Below, piece by piece: positions 1-12,900 of a DNA stretch of 64,000 bases. Numbering within the stretch: the first letter of the stretch is position 1; each line of letters opens with the position of its first letter. A program made the translations under genes and the position numbers. A model generated the notes under the pieces. It did not search any database and was not told the origin of the DNA. It worked only from the letters and a program-made list of their open reading frames with translations. This stretch comes from Pezicula radicicola (Eukaryota > Ascomycota > Leotiomycetes > Helotiales > Dermateaceae), in NCBI GenBank assembly GCA_003008705.1, contig PDUO01000001.1:1233694-1297693 (forward strand), written 5' to 3'.

Positions 1-404
1 CCTTTTATATATAGATAGCCTCTCTTTCTTAGTAGATAGATAACTTTAAATTAAAGTCTTTAGTTCTATATATTATTACTTCCTACCTACCTATTATAAA
101 CTCTATTCGATGCTCCTCCTACTACCCTATATTTATAGTGTACTTTAGGCTATACCTACCCTACCTACCTACCCTATTTCACCCTATACTTATAGCCTAT
201 AACCTGATATACTATATTCAGCTCAGTAAACTAAGTTACACAGACAGCTCACTCTTGGTACTCTAACATGTGTTTATAAATTATATAAATCCGAAGTCTA
301 TATCTAATTGTGATTTAGATGTCTGTAGAAACTTGTAAAACGTTGACTTTATTACGTGACCACAGTCTAAAATACAGAATTGGTGATCGCTTGTTCGATT
401 TGAA

Positions 405-490
405 ATTTGAGTTACTCACTTTTAAGTTCAATACCTAACATGGTTTCCATAACTGACTTGGTTCAGACAACTCACTTTACTTTTACGAAG
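405..490. repeat. degenerate copies of the dispersed 18-bp-period repeat
   Basis: A GAGTTACTCACTT core near 407 and two adjacent degenerate units near 448-484 (ATAACTGACTTGG, then ACAACTCACTTTAC about 18 bp later) resemble the TGAGTAACTCACTTGATT unit that is clearer elsewhere in the window. The match here is imperfect, so confidence is low. Confidence 0.35.
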
Positions 491-1047
491 ATATCATACC
501 CAACTAAATATTATCCCCGATATATCCGAGGAGAACAGGCAGTTCTCTAGTAGAATTTATACCCATATGGATCAGTGTGACGAGGAAGATACTAGAATGG
601 TCTCGAGACTTAAATGATAAACTCGATTTTATAAAGTGACATGCAAATACCAATGATGACAGACTTCCAATAAACTCAGCCTGAGAGGTAGGTTATTACA
701 GACAATCCAGCCTAGCCATCTAATAAACTTAAAAGTATCTTTACCGCTCGAAAGAATGCGTAAACTTTAGTGGTTTTCCCAGCTTGTGATGACTTAAAGC
801 TCACATGTTATGGGCCGCTGAGACCTTGACAAATGTTTTTCATGTGTACATGGCCGATCTTCTGTCTGGTCAAGATATGATACAAGAGAATGAGCTGAGT
901 CTCATCAAGGAGATGTTCAAAGGATTGGGTGATCGCTTAATCCTGCACCAACAAGGCACATAAACATGCAATACTCCAAGATACAGACCGAAGTAGCTTG
1001 CTTCATGGCGAATTCCAGTCAAGCGAGCCGAGGACGACATACAGTAA

Positions 1048-1442
1048 CCCCCCCCTGGCCGGAGTATTCCTTGTTAGAGGTATAGGTCTTACCTAAATCT
1101 ATTATAATTTCTTTAACCCTGTAATCTACGCTTATACTTATAAGCCCTATAACTATAGGTAGATATATACCTATAGTTATAGGCTATATCTATTATAATT
1201 ATAGGTTATATCCCCTATAAATATAGGGTATATAGTACTATATATTTTTAAATAATACTCTATAATATTCTTTTTTTCTACTTATATTATTTTCTAACTT
1301 ATATAGCTATAGGTATATACCTACCTATAATTATAAGGTATACAAGTAGTTTATATAGGTGTATAATATAAGGTCAATAAAATAATAATAAACTTAAGTA
1401 AGACCTATACCTCTAATAAGGAATACCCTAGCTTAGGGGGGC
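1048..1442. mobile_element. MITE-like element with long terminal inverted repeats
   Basis: Sequence 1061-1097 (GTATTCCTTGTTAGAGG and onward through TATAGGTCTTAC) recurs in inverted orientation at about 1395-1430 with a few differences, mostly C/T or G/A transitions. The similarity probably extends outward into the C-run near 1048 and the G-run near 1437, giving arms of roughly 50-60 bp around a TA-rich, partly palindromic core. There is no coding capacity. A target-site duplication could not be identified. A non-autonomous DNA transposon is the simplest reading. The transitions between arms fit RIP or ordinary decay. Confidence 0.6.
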
Positions 1443-1960
1443 ATGGTGGGGGATTGTATATATAGTTCCTTATTATTCTAAACCTTGTTCGCTCTGTTTA
1501 AATACACCCTATGGTTTGTAAAACCTCTGAATTCTAGCTGCCACGCCAGATACCACAATGTAGCACCGTTCAATCCAGAATGAGACCTGTCCAGGAATTT
1601 TTATTGTTTAGCTAAATTTATGCCTAAAATCTATGGAAGTAATGCCCTAGTATGACACGTCATCCTTACGCAGTACAGTAAAATTCACAATGCAAACGTA
1701 GAAGACATGTTAATATGCTAGAAAGCGAGGCACTGTACTTGCTACCTTGAGCCTATGCTTAACGTGAATGCAATCTACAAAGGTGCAAAAAGCGAAGACA
1801 AAAAACGCAATGAAACAAAAGGACGCCGGCAATGGCTCGTGTAATACAGTCAAAAACTCCAGCAATGAACATTCTTGCTATAAAGTTCCCTCCCATGTGA
1901 TGAAGTTTATATGCTCTGATGTCAAACCCCAAAATGCCCCTAAACGCCATCCGATGCAAA

Positions 1961-4900
1961 CTAATAGCCATGGCCGTGATACCCTTGATTGCCTCTCCCT
2001 AGACCATGCTGCGGCTGTTCAGCCTGTTGTTCCTGTGTCGTTTGATATGTTGGATTAGACCACCCCCCACCTTGACCAAAAACGCTCGCCTGAGGCGAAA
2101 CCCACGATTGCCGTCGTTGTGACTGACCGGGAAATTGTGGAGGAGCATGCTGTTCATACTGGGGTTGAGGATAATACAGCTGGGACATGCGATGGCCAGC
2201 AGGAGGATAATCAAATGTCTGCTGCTGATGCTGACGTTGAGTAATTGCGTTCTGAACTGTTTGGCTGGTGAGACCCTGCTTTATTTGCTGCTTCTCTTTC
2301 TCTCTGGCATCGATAGCTCCTACGAGCCCACTAGTTGGTTGACCTTTTTTATTGTTAGTGGCCATATTAATCAAGGGCTGGCCTGTAGCTCTTGCTACAT
2401 GTTCTTGCTCGCGAGCAGAGAGATGGGAGGAAAAGTCGCCGGTACCACCAGCCTGCCCAAGCGTGGCTGAAGGACCTCGCGAGTGTGGATGTGCTAGAAG
2501 ATCCGCTGAGTTGTTCCGAGAATGCAGCCCTATGAGTTCGCTCGAGCGCTTCTGATGGAGAGGCGGTATTGGTGAATTCGACCATGGCAGATTTCCAGAT
2601 GACTGTTGTCGTTGATGTGCATACATCGGGTTAATCGTAGCGCGTTGCTGAACGAACTGTTCTGGAGTAATGGCCTGTTGATGTCCTGAACCGACAGCGC
2701 TCATACCTGGCTGCCATGGAACAGTTCTCGACTCGTTGGACTCCATTCGGTAATGTCCATATTCTGGCGCTATCGTATTTCGACTCGTCGCACGACCTGC
2801 AGATCCAGGACGATGATTTGGACTGGGGCTGGCCCTTCCAGCAAGGGTTGGGCTCTGTCTTAGTGGTCGCTCTGTAGCTAAATTGATCGTAGGCCCAAAA
2901 TCAATAGTGGGCAGTGAAGAACTGCTGGCATCTTCGCCATATCCTGCCGCTGAAGACGAGAGCTCAGGATTACCAACAGTGCGCATCACACCAGCCCTTG
3001 GTTTCTCAATGGACTCTCGAGTATCTATAGATTGTCTCGTGCTGGCATAATCTGGCGAAGCTGTGGATGCAGTATCTGTGTTTTCTTCATACACACTGCT
3101 GACGTTACTGTTTTGTCTGCGGAACTGTCCTTCTGGCAAGGGCAAACTTCGCCCTTCATTTCGTTGAACCACACGGTCAAATGCGGCTTGATCAATGACA
3201 TGCTGACCTAAGCTACCAGTGCTTGAGGATGTTTCAGGAGTTGCCGTATCCGGAATGTTATTCAGGGAATTTCGTTGAGGTAGAGGCTTTCGTTGAATAC
3301 TTTGACGAGTGTCAATACGAGGAGGTTGTGAAGGTTGACTGCGTGTTGAATCTGAAGACGGGCTTGCAGAATGACCCTGCATTCTGTATAACTGCTGAGC
3401 GGGCGGATTTAAGGTACTCGAATTGTATGTAGATGAAGTGATTGCAGGTCCATTAAGGGAAATGCTTGGTGGAGGAGGATGTCCATGAGAAATCGTAGCT
3501 GAACTAGAAGACGTAAATGGAAATTGGTGTTGCTGAGAATTATCGGGTTGTATATCGGACTTCGGAGGAGGAGACGGCGGCCCGTCGAAAGAAAATCTTT
3601 TACTTCCTGCTACCACGCCTTCATTGAGACCAATTTTGTCAGCATTATTTTCTCTTGTATTGGCGTCAGACCGTAGTACCCCTCTCTGATCACTCTCACC
3701 CGACTGTGGAGCCCCAGATTTGGCTGTGCCTGGACGACTTCCACTGGCTTGCATTGCAGCAGCTACCCCACCTGCCCCTGCTAATTGTGATAGTGTTGCA
3801 TTCGACATACGACTATTAGCCCTCCTGAGCTCGGGAGAATGGTAGGGCTTGGAGATCGGCAATGCGCCGGGGCCATGAGCAAAACGTGGTGGTGTAGCCA
3901 CGGGTTCTGGGGTCGTGGTGACCTGCAGTTCCTGTAGCTCGCGAATCGGCGTTGTTCTAGCAGCTTGTTCGTCTTCCGAGCTGACTCGCTCAGGTGTAGT
4001 AGCCATCATATATCTCAATCCTGGATCCTCCCGTGTCGAGGGCAGGCCTGTGCTATGAGGTGGTGGTACTGGAGGTTCACCTTCTTCATATATTCCATCA
4101 TAGCTGGCAGGATTTTGGCTCTGATATCGATCGAGGCCTTGTGTCTCCGATACGGATCGTAAGTGAATATTACCCGGTTGCCTTGGGGGAGTGTCAAAAA
4201 TGGAGCCACCAGGAGGGGCTGAGTCGGTGCGAGGAACGCTAGCAAACGGGGCATCTGGTGTCTGGTTCCAGGTCATTGACGGCGATGATTTTACTGAAGC
4301 AGCATCGTCAAATGCTACACGGCTCCGAGATGGCCCGAAGCTATTGCGTGCACTTCTTCTGCTGCCATATTTACTATTCGATCGACTTCCGCTCTCAATT
4401 GCAGTCATACGCCGTCCCGTTAGTTCCTTCATCTTTCGCCTCCACTCAATTTCTTTCCAGCCGCTGCTGCCTGGCTCGAGAATGAGCCCAGAGACATCTA
4501 GAATCTCTAGATAACCATATCGTCGATGTTTGGGCATTGCGAACATCAGACTTCGTGGATCGATTGTGTCCGCAACTAAACGACCAGGGCGGCCGTACAA
4601 ACCAAACGTGTCAAACACTGGAAACAGCCAGCGAAGCATCATCTCAAAGCCTGTGACAGCTGGGTGTACCTCTGGCATGACAAAGACGAAACCTTCGGTT
4701 GTTGACTCAGGATTTGAGTGAATTGTGATACTACCCTCAACTTTGACTAACGTGGAGGCGTCGATGAGCGGTTTCGACTGCGGATAAATGGCGAATGCAG
4801 AGTATGCATCGGATATTGTAGCAATAGGCAGGGTCTTCTTGGTTTTCTTTGTGTCGTAGAACTTAATGTTCCCTTTGAGAATAGGCGGTTTTGAACGATC

Positions 4901-6100
4901 ATATGCCGATTTCTTCTTCATCGCTCTTTCTAGTTTTTGTACCTCCTTTTCATCTGGAGGTGAGATGACGCACCAACAACGCCTCCAAGGCGTGCCTGCT
5001 CCAAATCTGACCCTGGCCCAGTCTTCATGCTTGATCCTCGATCGCTCCATGATTATATTAATGTTGTTCAGTAACTTTCCCTTTCCAGCGATGAGAGCGC
5101 CTGTGTAAGCTTCTTGTAATGTTGCGTGCTCGAACATGGCAAGGCGAATGCCAGCAGTCCACTGTATTAGAGAGTGATGGGAGTTGAAATGTAGGAGGTA
5201 CCTATTCTTTCCAGCCGTGGAAATGCTGAGTACATTTTGCAGTGGTGCTTCACCATTGTTCCTCGTTGGAAGTGATTCGATCTGTATTGTCAGTGCTAAA
5301 GCCTATAAGAAATTAGGTTGACAACCTCACCATTTTTATGGAGGCATCTGTAAGATTGATAAATTTCGGGAGAACCTCCCCATCTTGTCCAGCTGCGTCT
5401 AATTCTTGAGCGTCCCATAGAGACAAGATAGTCCCCACCAATTGAGCAAAACACTCAGTCCACTATAAACAGTCAATATTTATCCTCGCAAGGAAGCAAA
5501 GAAGTGCAAGCCACTTGGTAACATTCACGTACCGTTCGATCAGCATTGGCTCGCCCAGCAACACTCTGATCATCGAGTTTCAAAAAATAGCCCTCCTGAT
5601 ATAACTTGTTTGCGTGCGAGTTCAAGAAGGTGAAAATTGGCTGCAACTCCGGTCTAAAGGGTTTAGTACTCAGCGGGACGAACTAGACCTTGTTCACTCA
5701 CAATGTATCCTGATTTAACTCCATTAAGGGCGGCTGGTACGTTTGTATCATAGACACCGGCCTCGACCCAGACGGAGCAGTGGGAGCACGAGCTCTACCT
5801 CCCTGGTACTGCGACTGTGGAGAGTCATTCACCAATCCTTGAGGAAATGACTGGCCGGTCGGTGTGGTAGGCGGCTCATCTGATGTCGATTTGTAGTTCG
5901 GCTGCGTAGATTCGCTTTTCAAGGTTCTTGCCCGTTGCCGCGTGGAAATTGAGGTTGGTGCAGTTGTTGGTTCCGGGCTTTTCGAATCCCGATTCGAAAA
6001 TTGGGACATGAACGAAAGTACTGAGATACATATTACTCGTTAGCAGGTTTCCTTCGTCTTCAAAGAGCCAACATAGACACCTACCTCGATTGCGCCCCAT
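1961..6100 (-). CDS. CAF120-type PH-domain protein (CCR4-NOT associated)
   Basis: Five exons are inferred on the minus strand: 6100-6085, 6020-5702, 5653-5533, 5462-5331 and 5281-1961. All introns are short GT-AG, and the joined frame encodes about 1302 residues. After a disordered N-terminus, residues ~115-330 form a PH-like fold containing EGYFLKLDD, a Trp-Thr-Glu-Cys stretch and SLIQWTAGIRLAMFEHATLQ, as in fungal Caf120/Skg3-like proteins. A second conserved block follows, with WRRCWCVISPPDEKE and the GLYGRPGRLVADT segment. The last ~800 residues are low-complexity Ser/Pro/Gln sequence ending in a Gln-rich tail. In yeast, Caf120 associates with the CCR4-NOT deadenylase, and related proteins localise to the bud neck or cortex. 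Assignment to this family is firm, but the precise role is not. It shares a 1.3 kb divergent promoter with the PP2C gene. Confidence 0.85.
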
Positions 6101-6950
6101 CTTGAACGATTTTCCACGTCTTAAAGGTCACAAGTAATGAGTGTGGAAGATACAGAGAGCTGCGGGGCAAGTCCGATGGATCCGGACAGAGGTCCTTCAC
6201 GTCGACATACGAGGAGGACGTTGGCGAGGTGCTATGAGGGAGCGACGCGACACAATTGCAGGTTGTGTCAGAGAGAGACAGTCGTTTGAGGACAGTTGGG
6301 AGGGTCTCTGCGCGGATAGACGATTGCAGGTGAGGAATTCAAGGGGAAATAGAGAGGCCAGCGGAGATGGGAGGTATTGTGTAGCGTATGTGCTTAAAGT
6401 GCTGAGAGGAATGGATAGAGAAATTAGTACCTTAGAGGCAAGCGCAACGCAGCCCGGTGACGTTACGACGGGCTAGCGTGGATCCGCCGTTGATGATTCC
6501 GAAGCCGATGTGCGAGATGTCCAACTGGTAACACTGAACAGCCACTGAGAGAGAGGATTAATTATATTATTACTATATAGCGGCAGCAGTGCAGTCAATA
6601 GTTGGGGGAGCTAGGAAAGTATGGGTGCTCTAGACGCTTAACAATTATATTTTTATTTATTATTTAGAACAAGAACATGCGCTCGTATTCTTTTAACTTC
6701 CCGTTTCCTCTCTCACCCAATACTCCCACACGAGCACGATGGTGGCTGTTGTACTCGTATGCCTGCGTCATAACCAAGATAGCTTGCAACATCAACTGTA
6801 TTATTCAAGAGTTTTCGCGTCTGATCGATTCCTAAAACACATGTCGATCCTAAAACTGCAGATGCACAAGCCCGCTTACTGCATAAGGATACTTTGCGGA
6901 TAAATATCATTGGACACCATAAGCAGGAGGTTGGCGACCTGAGAGGAGGC

Positions 6951-6980
6951 AGACTCAGGTAGACTCAGGTAGACTCAGGT
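6951..6980. repeat. tandem decamer AGACTCAGGT x3
   Basis: Three exact head-to-tail copies are visible. Confidence 0.9.
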
Positions 6981-7066
6981 TGTGTAGGCCTCTTGGCCTC
7001 TTGGTTGAGCGTGCCCGCCTTCCAATGAAACGATGATGCGAGATTACCAGAGCCTTGCAGTGAAGT

Positions 7067-7106
7067 TGGTAGGTAGGTACTAGGTAGGTACTAGGTAGGT
7101 AGGTAG
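7067..7106. repeat. TAGGTAGGTAC tandem tract
   Basis: Interleaved TAGG and TAGGTAC units form an imperfect array upstream of the PP2C gene. Confidence 0.8.
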
Positions 7107-7377
7107 TCCTGTAGGTACGAATTACGAAGTACATGTGGAGTAGTGAGAGACGGTGTCCACCACACCGACCTCCTCCTTTTCCTGCGAGTTGGCGGTCCTT
7201 ACCTACTACGGAGTATATCCCCGCTATGTGCACCCTGTAACGTGATATCTATATCCACTCCTCTGCGATATCGCTTATCGCGCCTTGTTCTTGTTGAGCA
7301 TCCAGGATTCCTCTATCAGAATATCTACATCACCCCTCACATAGGTTTTCCCCCTCAATTGACTCTACGACGCTGGC

Positions 7378-8634
7378 ATGAGGAGGTCGCTTTTGCGATC
7401 ACCAGTTGCGTGTGCCAGATATTCCGAGCACCGCCGGTTCCTCGTCCAAACCAAGCAACGATGTCATTCTGAACTGGCCTTCTCAACATTTCCGGATGCT
7501 GAGAGAGCGCCGCCTATGCACACGAACTCATCGCCCTTCCACTTCGAGACGGGTCTTGCGCTGTTTGCAAAGCGAGCCCCAAGACCGTTTCCTCCGCCCT
7601 TTTTATCTCCCCCATCTGGTTCCTTTTCGGACCCGCTAAGCACCCACAATCGAAGTCGTGATAGAAGGGCCTTCGTCAATGGAGAACTGATTCGTGGATA
7701 CACCAATGGCGACGATGCAGTATATGCCAGCGATATGTTTGTTGGGGCAAATGATGGTGTCGGCGCATGGTCAACAAGGCCTGGCGGTCATGCAGGGTTT
7801 GTATGATCTTCTACATTCTACAATTCGTACTGAAAATATATCCAGTCTCTGGGCAAGGCTGGTATTGCATTTCTGGGCGTTGGAAACGGAGCGTGATGCG
7901 TACAAGTCGAGACCTCCGGGTGAGCAATACGAACCAAACCCCGTCGAATATCTCCAGAAAGCATATGAGCAGACCTTAGAGGCGACCTCTGAACCGAATA
8001 AATGGCAAGGCACCACCACCGCATCCGGGGCACAGTTACATTTCCAACGGAAGAGTGCTGATGCGAACTTACCACCAACGCCCATATTATATGTTACAAA
8101 TTTGGGGGACTCGCAGATCCTCGTTCTCAGACCCCGCCACCAGGAACTTATCTATAAAACTACCGAACAATGGCACTGGTTCGATTGTCCTCGTCAGTTA
8201 GGTACCAACAGTCCGGATACTCCCAGTGCCAATGCAGTTGTGGATAAGGTCGAGATACAAGAAAATGATGTCGTGCTCGCTATGTCGGATGGGGTTATTG
8301 ACAATCTTTGGGAACATGAGATCATCGAGAATGTCACAAGCAGCATACAAAAATGGGAAAATGGAGATGGTGGTGTAGGTAGTGGGAAGAGACACGGCGG
8401 TGCTGGTGGTGGTATGCAGTTCGTGGCGGAAGAACTCATGAAAGCTGCGAGGACAATTGCACAGGATCCATTTGCAGAGAGCCCATTCATGGAACATGCG
8501 ATCGAAGAAGGGCTTGCAATGGAAGGAGGTAAGCTTTCTGGCGATGCAGGCTGGTGGCCTAGATCTGACGTATCACAGGAAAGCTAGACGACATAAGTGT
8601 CGTGGCAGCTCTCTGCAGGCGGAGCAAAGGTTGA
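7378..8634 (+). CDS. PP2C-type protein phosphatase, PTC7-like
   Basis: Three exons (7378-7796, 7846-8528, 8579-8634) join in frame to about 385 residues, with 49- and 50-nt GT-AG introns. The start at 7378 gives a basic, Arg/Ser-rich leader suited to mitochondrial import, and the next in-frame Met at 7516 is an alternative. The catalytic core begins with NGDDAVYASDMFVGANDGVG (metal-binding Asp plus DGVG), which continues across intron 1 into GLWARLVLHFWALE. It then has YVTNLGDSQILVL, LAMSDGVIDNLWEHE and, after intron 2, the closing KLDDISVVAAL that supplies metal-binding Asp residues. Intron 2 is required, because reading through it loses the DDISVV motif. Ptc7 is a mitochondrial Mg/Mn Ser/Thr phosphatase that regulates coenzyme Q synthesis in yeast. 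Family assignment is strong, and the mitochondrial location is inferred. Confidence 0.9.
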
Positions 8635-9946
8635 AGGAGCCGCAATTATTTGGCCACAGTCAGTGATTGGCGACAATATATACCCAGCTGATCAGAGAGA
8701 AACAACGGCTGCGAAATATATATGCTCACTATATCATGTAGTGAGCACGATTAGCATGCCTAGCATGCCTAATGCTTCAGACATCCTACCTGCACATTAT
8801 CCTGGATGTAGATTACATAATGACACCGAAAAGTGTCCAGCATTTGGACGATATTGGAGTTGAGGTTTTACAAGTTATGCGAAGTCACTTCTTAGCTTGG
8901 GATCAATTACCACCGCCACGACGCAGGTTACAACTTTTAGAGCTCAATGGGGGGAAGTGTCGCGACAATGGCTCTCTCACGGAAGTTACTTTAGCGAGAG
9001 AAGGAGGCGAAGTGAGCCACTTTGATTCTGCATCTATATAAGGTCATGCTGTGGTTTGCTTGGTTTCAAATACCTATTAACTCGGTAACAATCCGCTTCT
9101 GCAATATAAAAATACTCTCTCTGACGTGACATACTTTAAGTACCGCTATAAGACGTAGGTACATTATCCTATAAGAAGTAAGACTACAAGAGGTATCTAA
9201 CCTTCAAAAGTGTCGGCTCAGTGTTTAGGATCACTTACATCTTTAGCCTTTCGTGTGCTGAACAAACCCACTTATCATCTCTTCCGTCCTTAGAGAAACA
9301 TGCTTCTTCCAAGTAGCATTTTAGTCGGCGTATGTACTTCCGAGGATAGCTCCAAGTACATATCTTCCTAGATACCTACAAGATAATACTACGTACCTTA
9401 CCTAGACTTATTTGATTCTGGAGTTAGTCAACTGGCTTTGGTAGTAGGAGGAGGAAGGACAATCAATGTTGAGGTTAAGACTCGATAACTACTGCAAGAA
9501 TTTAACTGGTCCGGAGGCTTTGTTGTTCCCTGCAACAGTTCCTCACCTTTCGCATTTCTTGGTCTGCTTGATTGAAATGAAGACTTGCATGATTCACTCT
9601 GAAAGGATCGTAATAGCCTCCAAATTAGCCGGGAAATAGTAGTGGAGAAGAGCATGTATGAAATAGCTATCAGGTTACCTAAGCTAGGAACGACGTCCGA
9701 TATCGATAACGAGTGCTCTATGACGAAGCACCGCAAAGAGAGCAACGCTGTTGAAATGCTTGGCTGGCAGGAACCAAGTCTCCCGATCACCCCGTCTTAA
9801 TTCCAAACCAGATTGGCATTGTCATACCGTATGTACAACCCAAGTTGTACAGTCCAGTACAACATCATTAAACCCCACGGGTCTTTTCGACTACATGACG
9901 ATATCCATACAAGCCTGAGTGAGCGTCAAAAGATCATGCTTTCGAA
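8635..9946. other. intergenic region with a 3' hairpin
   Basis: No gene is supported over 1.3 kb. A perfect inverted repeat at 8723-8747 (TGCTCACTA, 7-nt loop, TAGTGAGCA) lies about 90 nt past the PP2C stop and could form a hairpin in its 3' UTR. The remainder is moderately AT-rich and likely contains the promoter of the exchanger gene. Confidence 0.5.
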
Positions 9947-12900
9947 ATGCAGCGGACAACCTCGAAGGCGATCCGCGCAAGACGGCCCAAATACAGCTTC
10001 CGGGCTTTCTATCTTACAGTACTATTGATTTCCGCATTTGCCATTCTCAGTTTGGTCGCAGAGCAGAGCGCAAGGTACCGCCATGGAAGCAGCTTTGGTA
10101 TCGCACAGCGCAGAGCGTTGGCGCAGCTTGACGCCACACGGCTGGTAAAGAGAGACGAAGAGGTGGGCTGCTATTTTGACTTGCCTCAACGATACTAATT
10201 CTCGTCCAGTGTCGTCTCGTCCACCATGCCGAAGACAAATGCGCCTTCATTAGAGACAATTGTCCTGATGAGGAAGCCGGCCTATTCTCCTACCTCTCGC
10301 TCTATTACTGCGATTTAGAGAAAGCACAACCCGTCGCCTTCATCATACTTGCACTTTGGCTTGGCCTTTTGTTTTCAACAATTGGAATAGCAGCAAGTGA
10401 TTTTTTCTGCATCAATTTATCGACCATTGCACACATACTGGGCATGAGCGAGAGCATGGCTGGTGTCACGTTTTTGGCCTTTGGAAATGGGAGCCCTGAT
10501 GTGTTCTCGACCTTCGCAGCTATGAGTTCGCACAGTGGGAGCTTGGCAGTAGGTGAATTAATTGGAGCTGCTGGGTTTATTACAGCTGTCGTTGCGGGAT
10601 CAATGGCATTGGTGCGGGAGTTTAAAGTCGGAAAAAAGACATTCGTGAGGGATGTTGGTTTTTTCATTGTCGCCGCCAGCTTCAGCATGATGTTCCTTGC
10701 TGATGGTTCTTTACACCTATGGGAGTGCTGTGTTATGATTGGATTCTACGTATTCTACGTAATCACAGTCGTAGTATGGCACTGGTATCTGGGCCAAAGG
10801 CGGCAACGTCGTGAGAGAGATGCTGCAGCACGTGGCCATTATGTGGCTCCGGGAAATGAGGAATTGGAAGTAGCAGAGGAAGATGAAGACGACGAAGATG
10901 CCCCTGCAGGAGAACGTAGATACAGAGATGAGGAGGACTTTGAGGCTCTGGAGCGTGGTCCAAGCCCTACGTTTGGCTCCCAACTTGGGAATGACAGCGA
11001 CGAAGACGGGGATGAGGGCAGGCATCTTGCCGTAGAAATGGCCAGTAGTATGAGAGTCACACGTCCAAGGGGTATTCGCAGGAACACAATCACTCCGATC
11101 AGGCCCAGCCTTCTTGGTGTTTTGGAGTTTAGATCGGTCTTATCGACCCTGCAGAAATCACGAAACTCACACGCTCATCCGATACATTTGCGTCGATACT
11201 CAGATGATGCTACAGCGTTATTAAACCAGAACCATGGCGATGGCCCACTGTCTGAACCAGCGGCACCGTCGGATTATGCATCGAGTGTGATTGTCACTCC
11301 GGCGGATGGCCTTGATGACAATGCAAGACCGAAAACTCCTGTGAGGGCAAGAGCTGTATCAATGAATGATGCTCTAGGTGCCAGATATCCAGACCCAGCC
11401 GCCTTTACTGTAGCAAAAGTGCCGGATATTGGTGTCGTCGGTGCGACCCCGACGTTTCCACCCTACCATGATGCCGTAACCACTGATCCGGGAATGGCTT
11501 CCATGGCGGATACTGCTGTATCACCAACGGTATCAGTTTCCCCAGCACCTTCCTTTGTTTCTTCGAGAGACTCGAGCCCTGGTCGAACTCACTCACGGCA
11601 GCAGAGCCAAAATAGGAATTCACTCGCACCGCCTCAAGAAACTTTCCCAGGAGCTCAACACCTTCGTGTAGACTACTTGACAACCCGGGAGCGAGTCTCT
11701 GAATCCCCCAAGGAGTCGCCAAAGGCAAACCCTCGATCTCGTCCTACACTTCAAATTCCAAACTCATCCAGGGAAAGCTCGACAAATCGTACCATCTCGC
11801 CCATTTCTCAATTCCCACCTTATTTTGACTCCCCTCTTCCGCTGTCTGCACAAAGTTCTCCCCGTAGTTCTCAAGTACCAAGTCTCCTACTGCCAGATGC
11901 GACATTGACTTCCGAGTCAATCTATACAAGTATTGAACAGGATCAGGAGAAGCCCATAAGATGGTGGCCTTACCGCATCTTACCTAGCCCGTACATCATC
12001 AAGTCGAGTCTATTTCCCACGCTGTGTACTTTCCAGGAAAAGAGCATTTGGGATAAATTCATTAGTGTTATATCTGCACCCAGCATATTTCTCCTCGCGA
12101 TCACCTTACCAGTTGTCGAAGCAGAGTCGAAGGATGATGAGCTTGAAGAGCACGACTTGATTGAGGACAGAAGGGAATCTTCAGCAAGAGCTCGAAGAAG
12201 AAGTACAGCACCTCTATTGCCGCCTGATAGTCCTTCACTTCTAGCCACTATGGAACCTGAGTGGATACAGTACAGACGCAGTGCTTCGATTTCCGAGCAT
12301 AGACACGCAGGATTATCGTCACCGCAGCTTAGAAACTCCAGTAGCAATAATGGCTCTGCGGAGGTTGCAGTGTCTACTGAGAATCTTCATCATCATCATC
12401 AACACGCTCCACCAATACAGTCAAAAGCAAACTCAGTAATGGCCGTCGAGGAGGACTCTCTTCCAGAACCTACAAGAGATTGGAATCGCTGGCTTGTAGC
12501 AATGCAGATATTCACAGGCCCACTATTTGTTGTCGTTATTGTCTGGGCCAACAGCGCCGAGGGTCCAGATTCTACGAAGTACCTAGTTCGCTTCGTTTTA
12601 TATTCGCTCTTAGGATCACTTATTGCTTTTGGGATATTGCTCCTAACGACGACGCCAGAGAAGCCTCCAAAATATCGGTTTCTACTCTGCTTTGTTGGCT
12701 TTGTAGTCAGCATTGCTTGGATTTCGACCGTCGCCAACGAGGTTGTGGGTGTTCTGAAGGCATTTGGCGTTATACTTGGGATCTCGGATGCAATACTTGG
12801 TCTTACTATTTTTGCTGTTGGCAACTCTTTAGGAGATCTCGTTGCAGATGTTACTGTTGCACGTTTGGGTTACCCTGTCATGGCATTGTCGGCCTGTTTT

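Larger units (their letters stand above)
1..1960. other. TA-rich gene-free left flank
   Basis: No coding sequence is supportable here. The first 1.7 kb is very rich in TA dinucleotides and short CTAT/TAGG runs and carries stops in all frames. That composition resembles RIP-mutated fungal DNA, but it is inferred by eye and not counted. A MITE-like inverted-repeat element lies at about 1048-1442 and degenerate copies of the 18-bp-period repeat lie around 405-490. The final part, 1700-1960, has normal composition and is probably the 3' UTR of the gene that ends at 1961. Confidence 0.5.
6101..7377. other. divergent intergenic region with short tandem repeats
   Basis: This 1.3 kb separates the CAF120-like gene (minus) from the PP2C gene (plus) and probably holds both promoters. 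Three exact tandem copies of AGACTCAGGT occupy 6951-6980, and an imperfect TAGGTAGGTAC array occupies about 7067-7106. Reading frames here have no recognisable family or composition, so no gene is called. Confidence 0.5.

Noticed and set aside
6141..6476. 111-codon frame upstream of the CAF120-like gene
   Set aside because: Arg-rich shadow frame in a divergent promoter with no recognisable protein.
9428..9790. 120-codon minus frame before the exchanger gene
   Set aside because: Low-complexity Ser/Leu sequence with no homologue recognised, in a promoter position.
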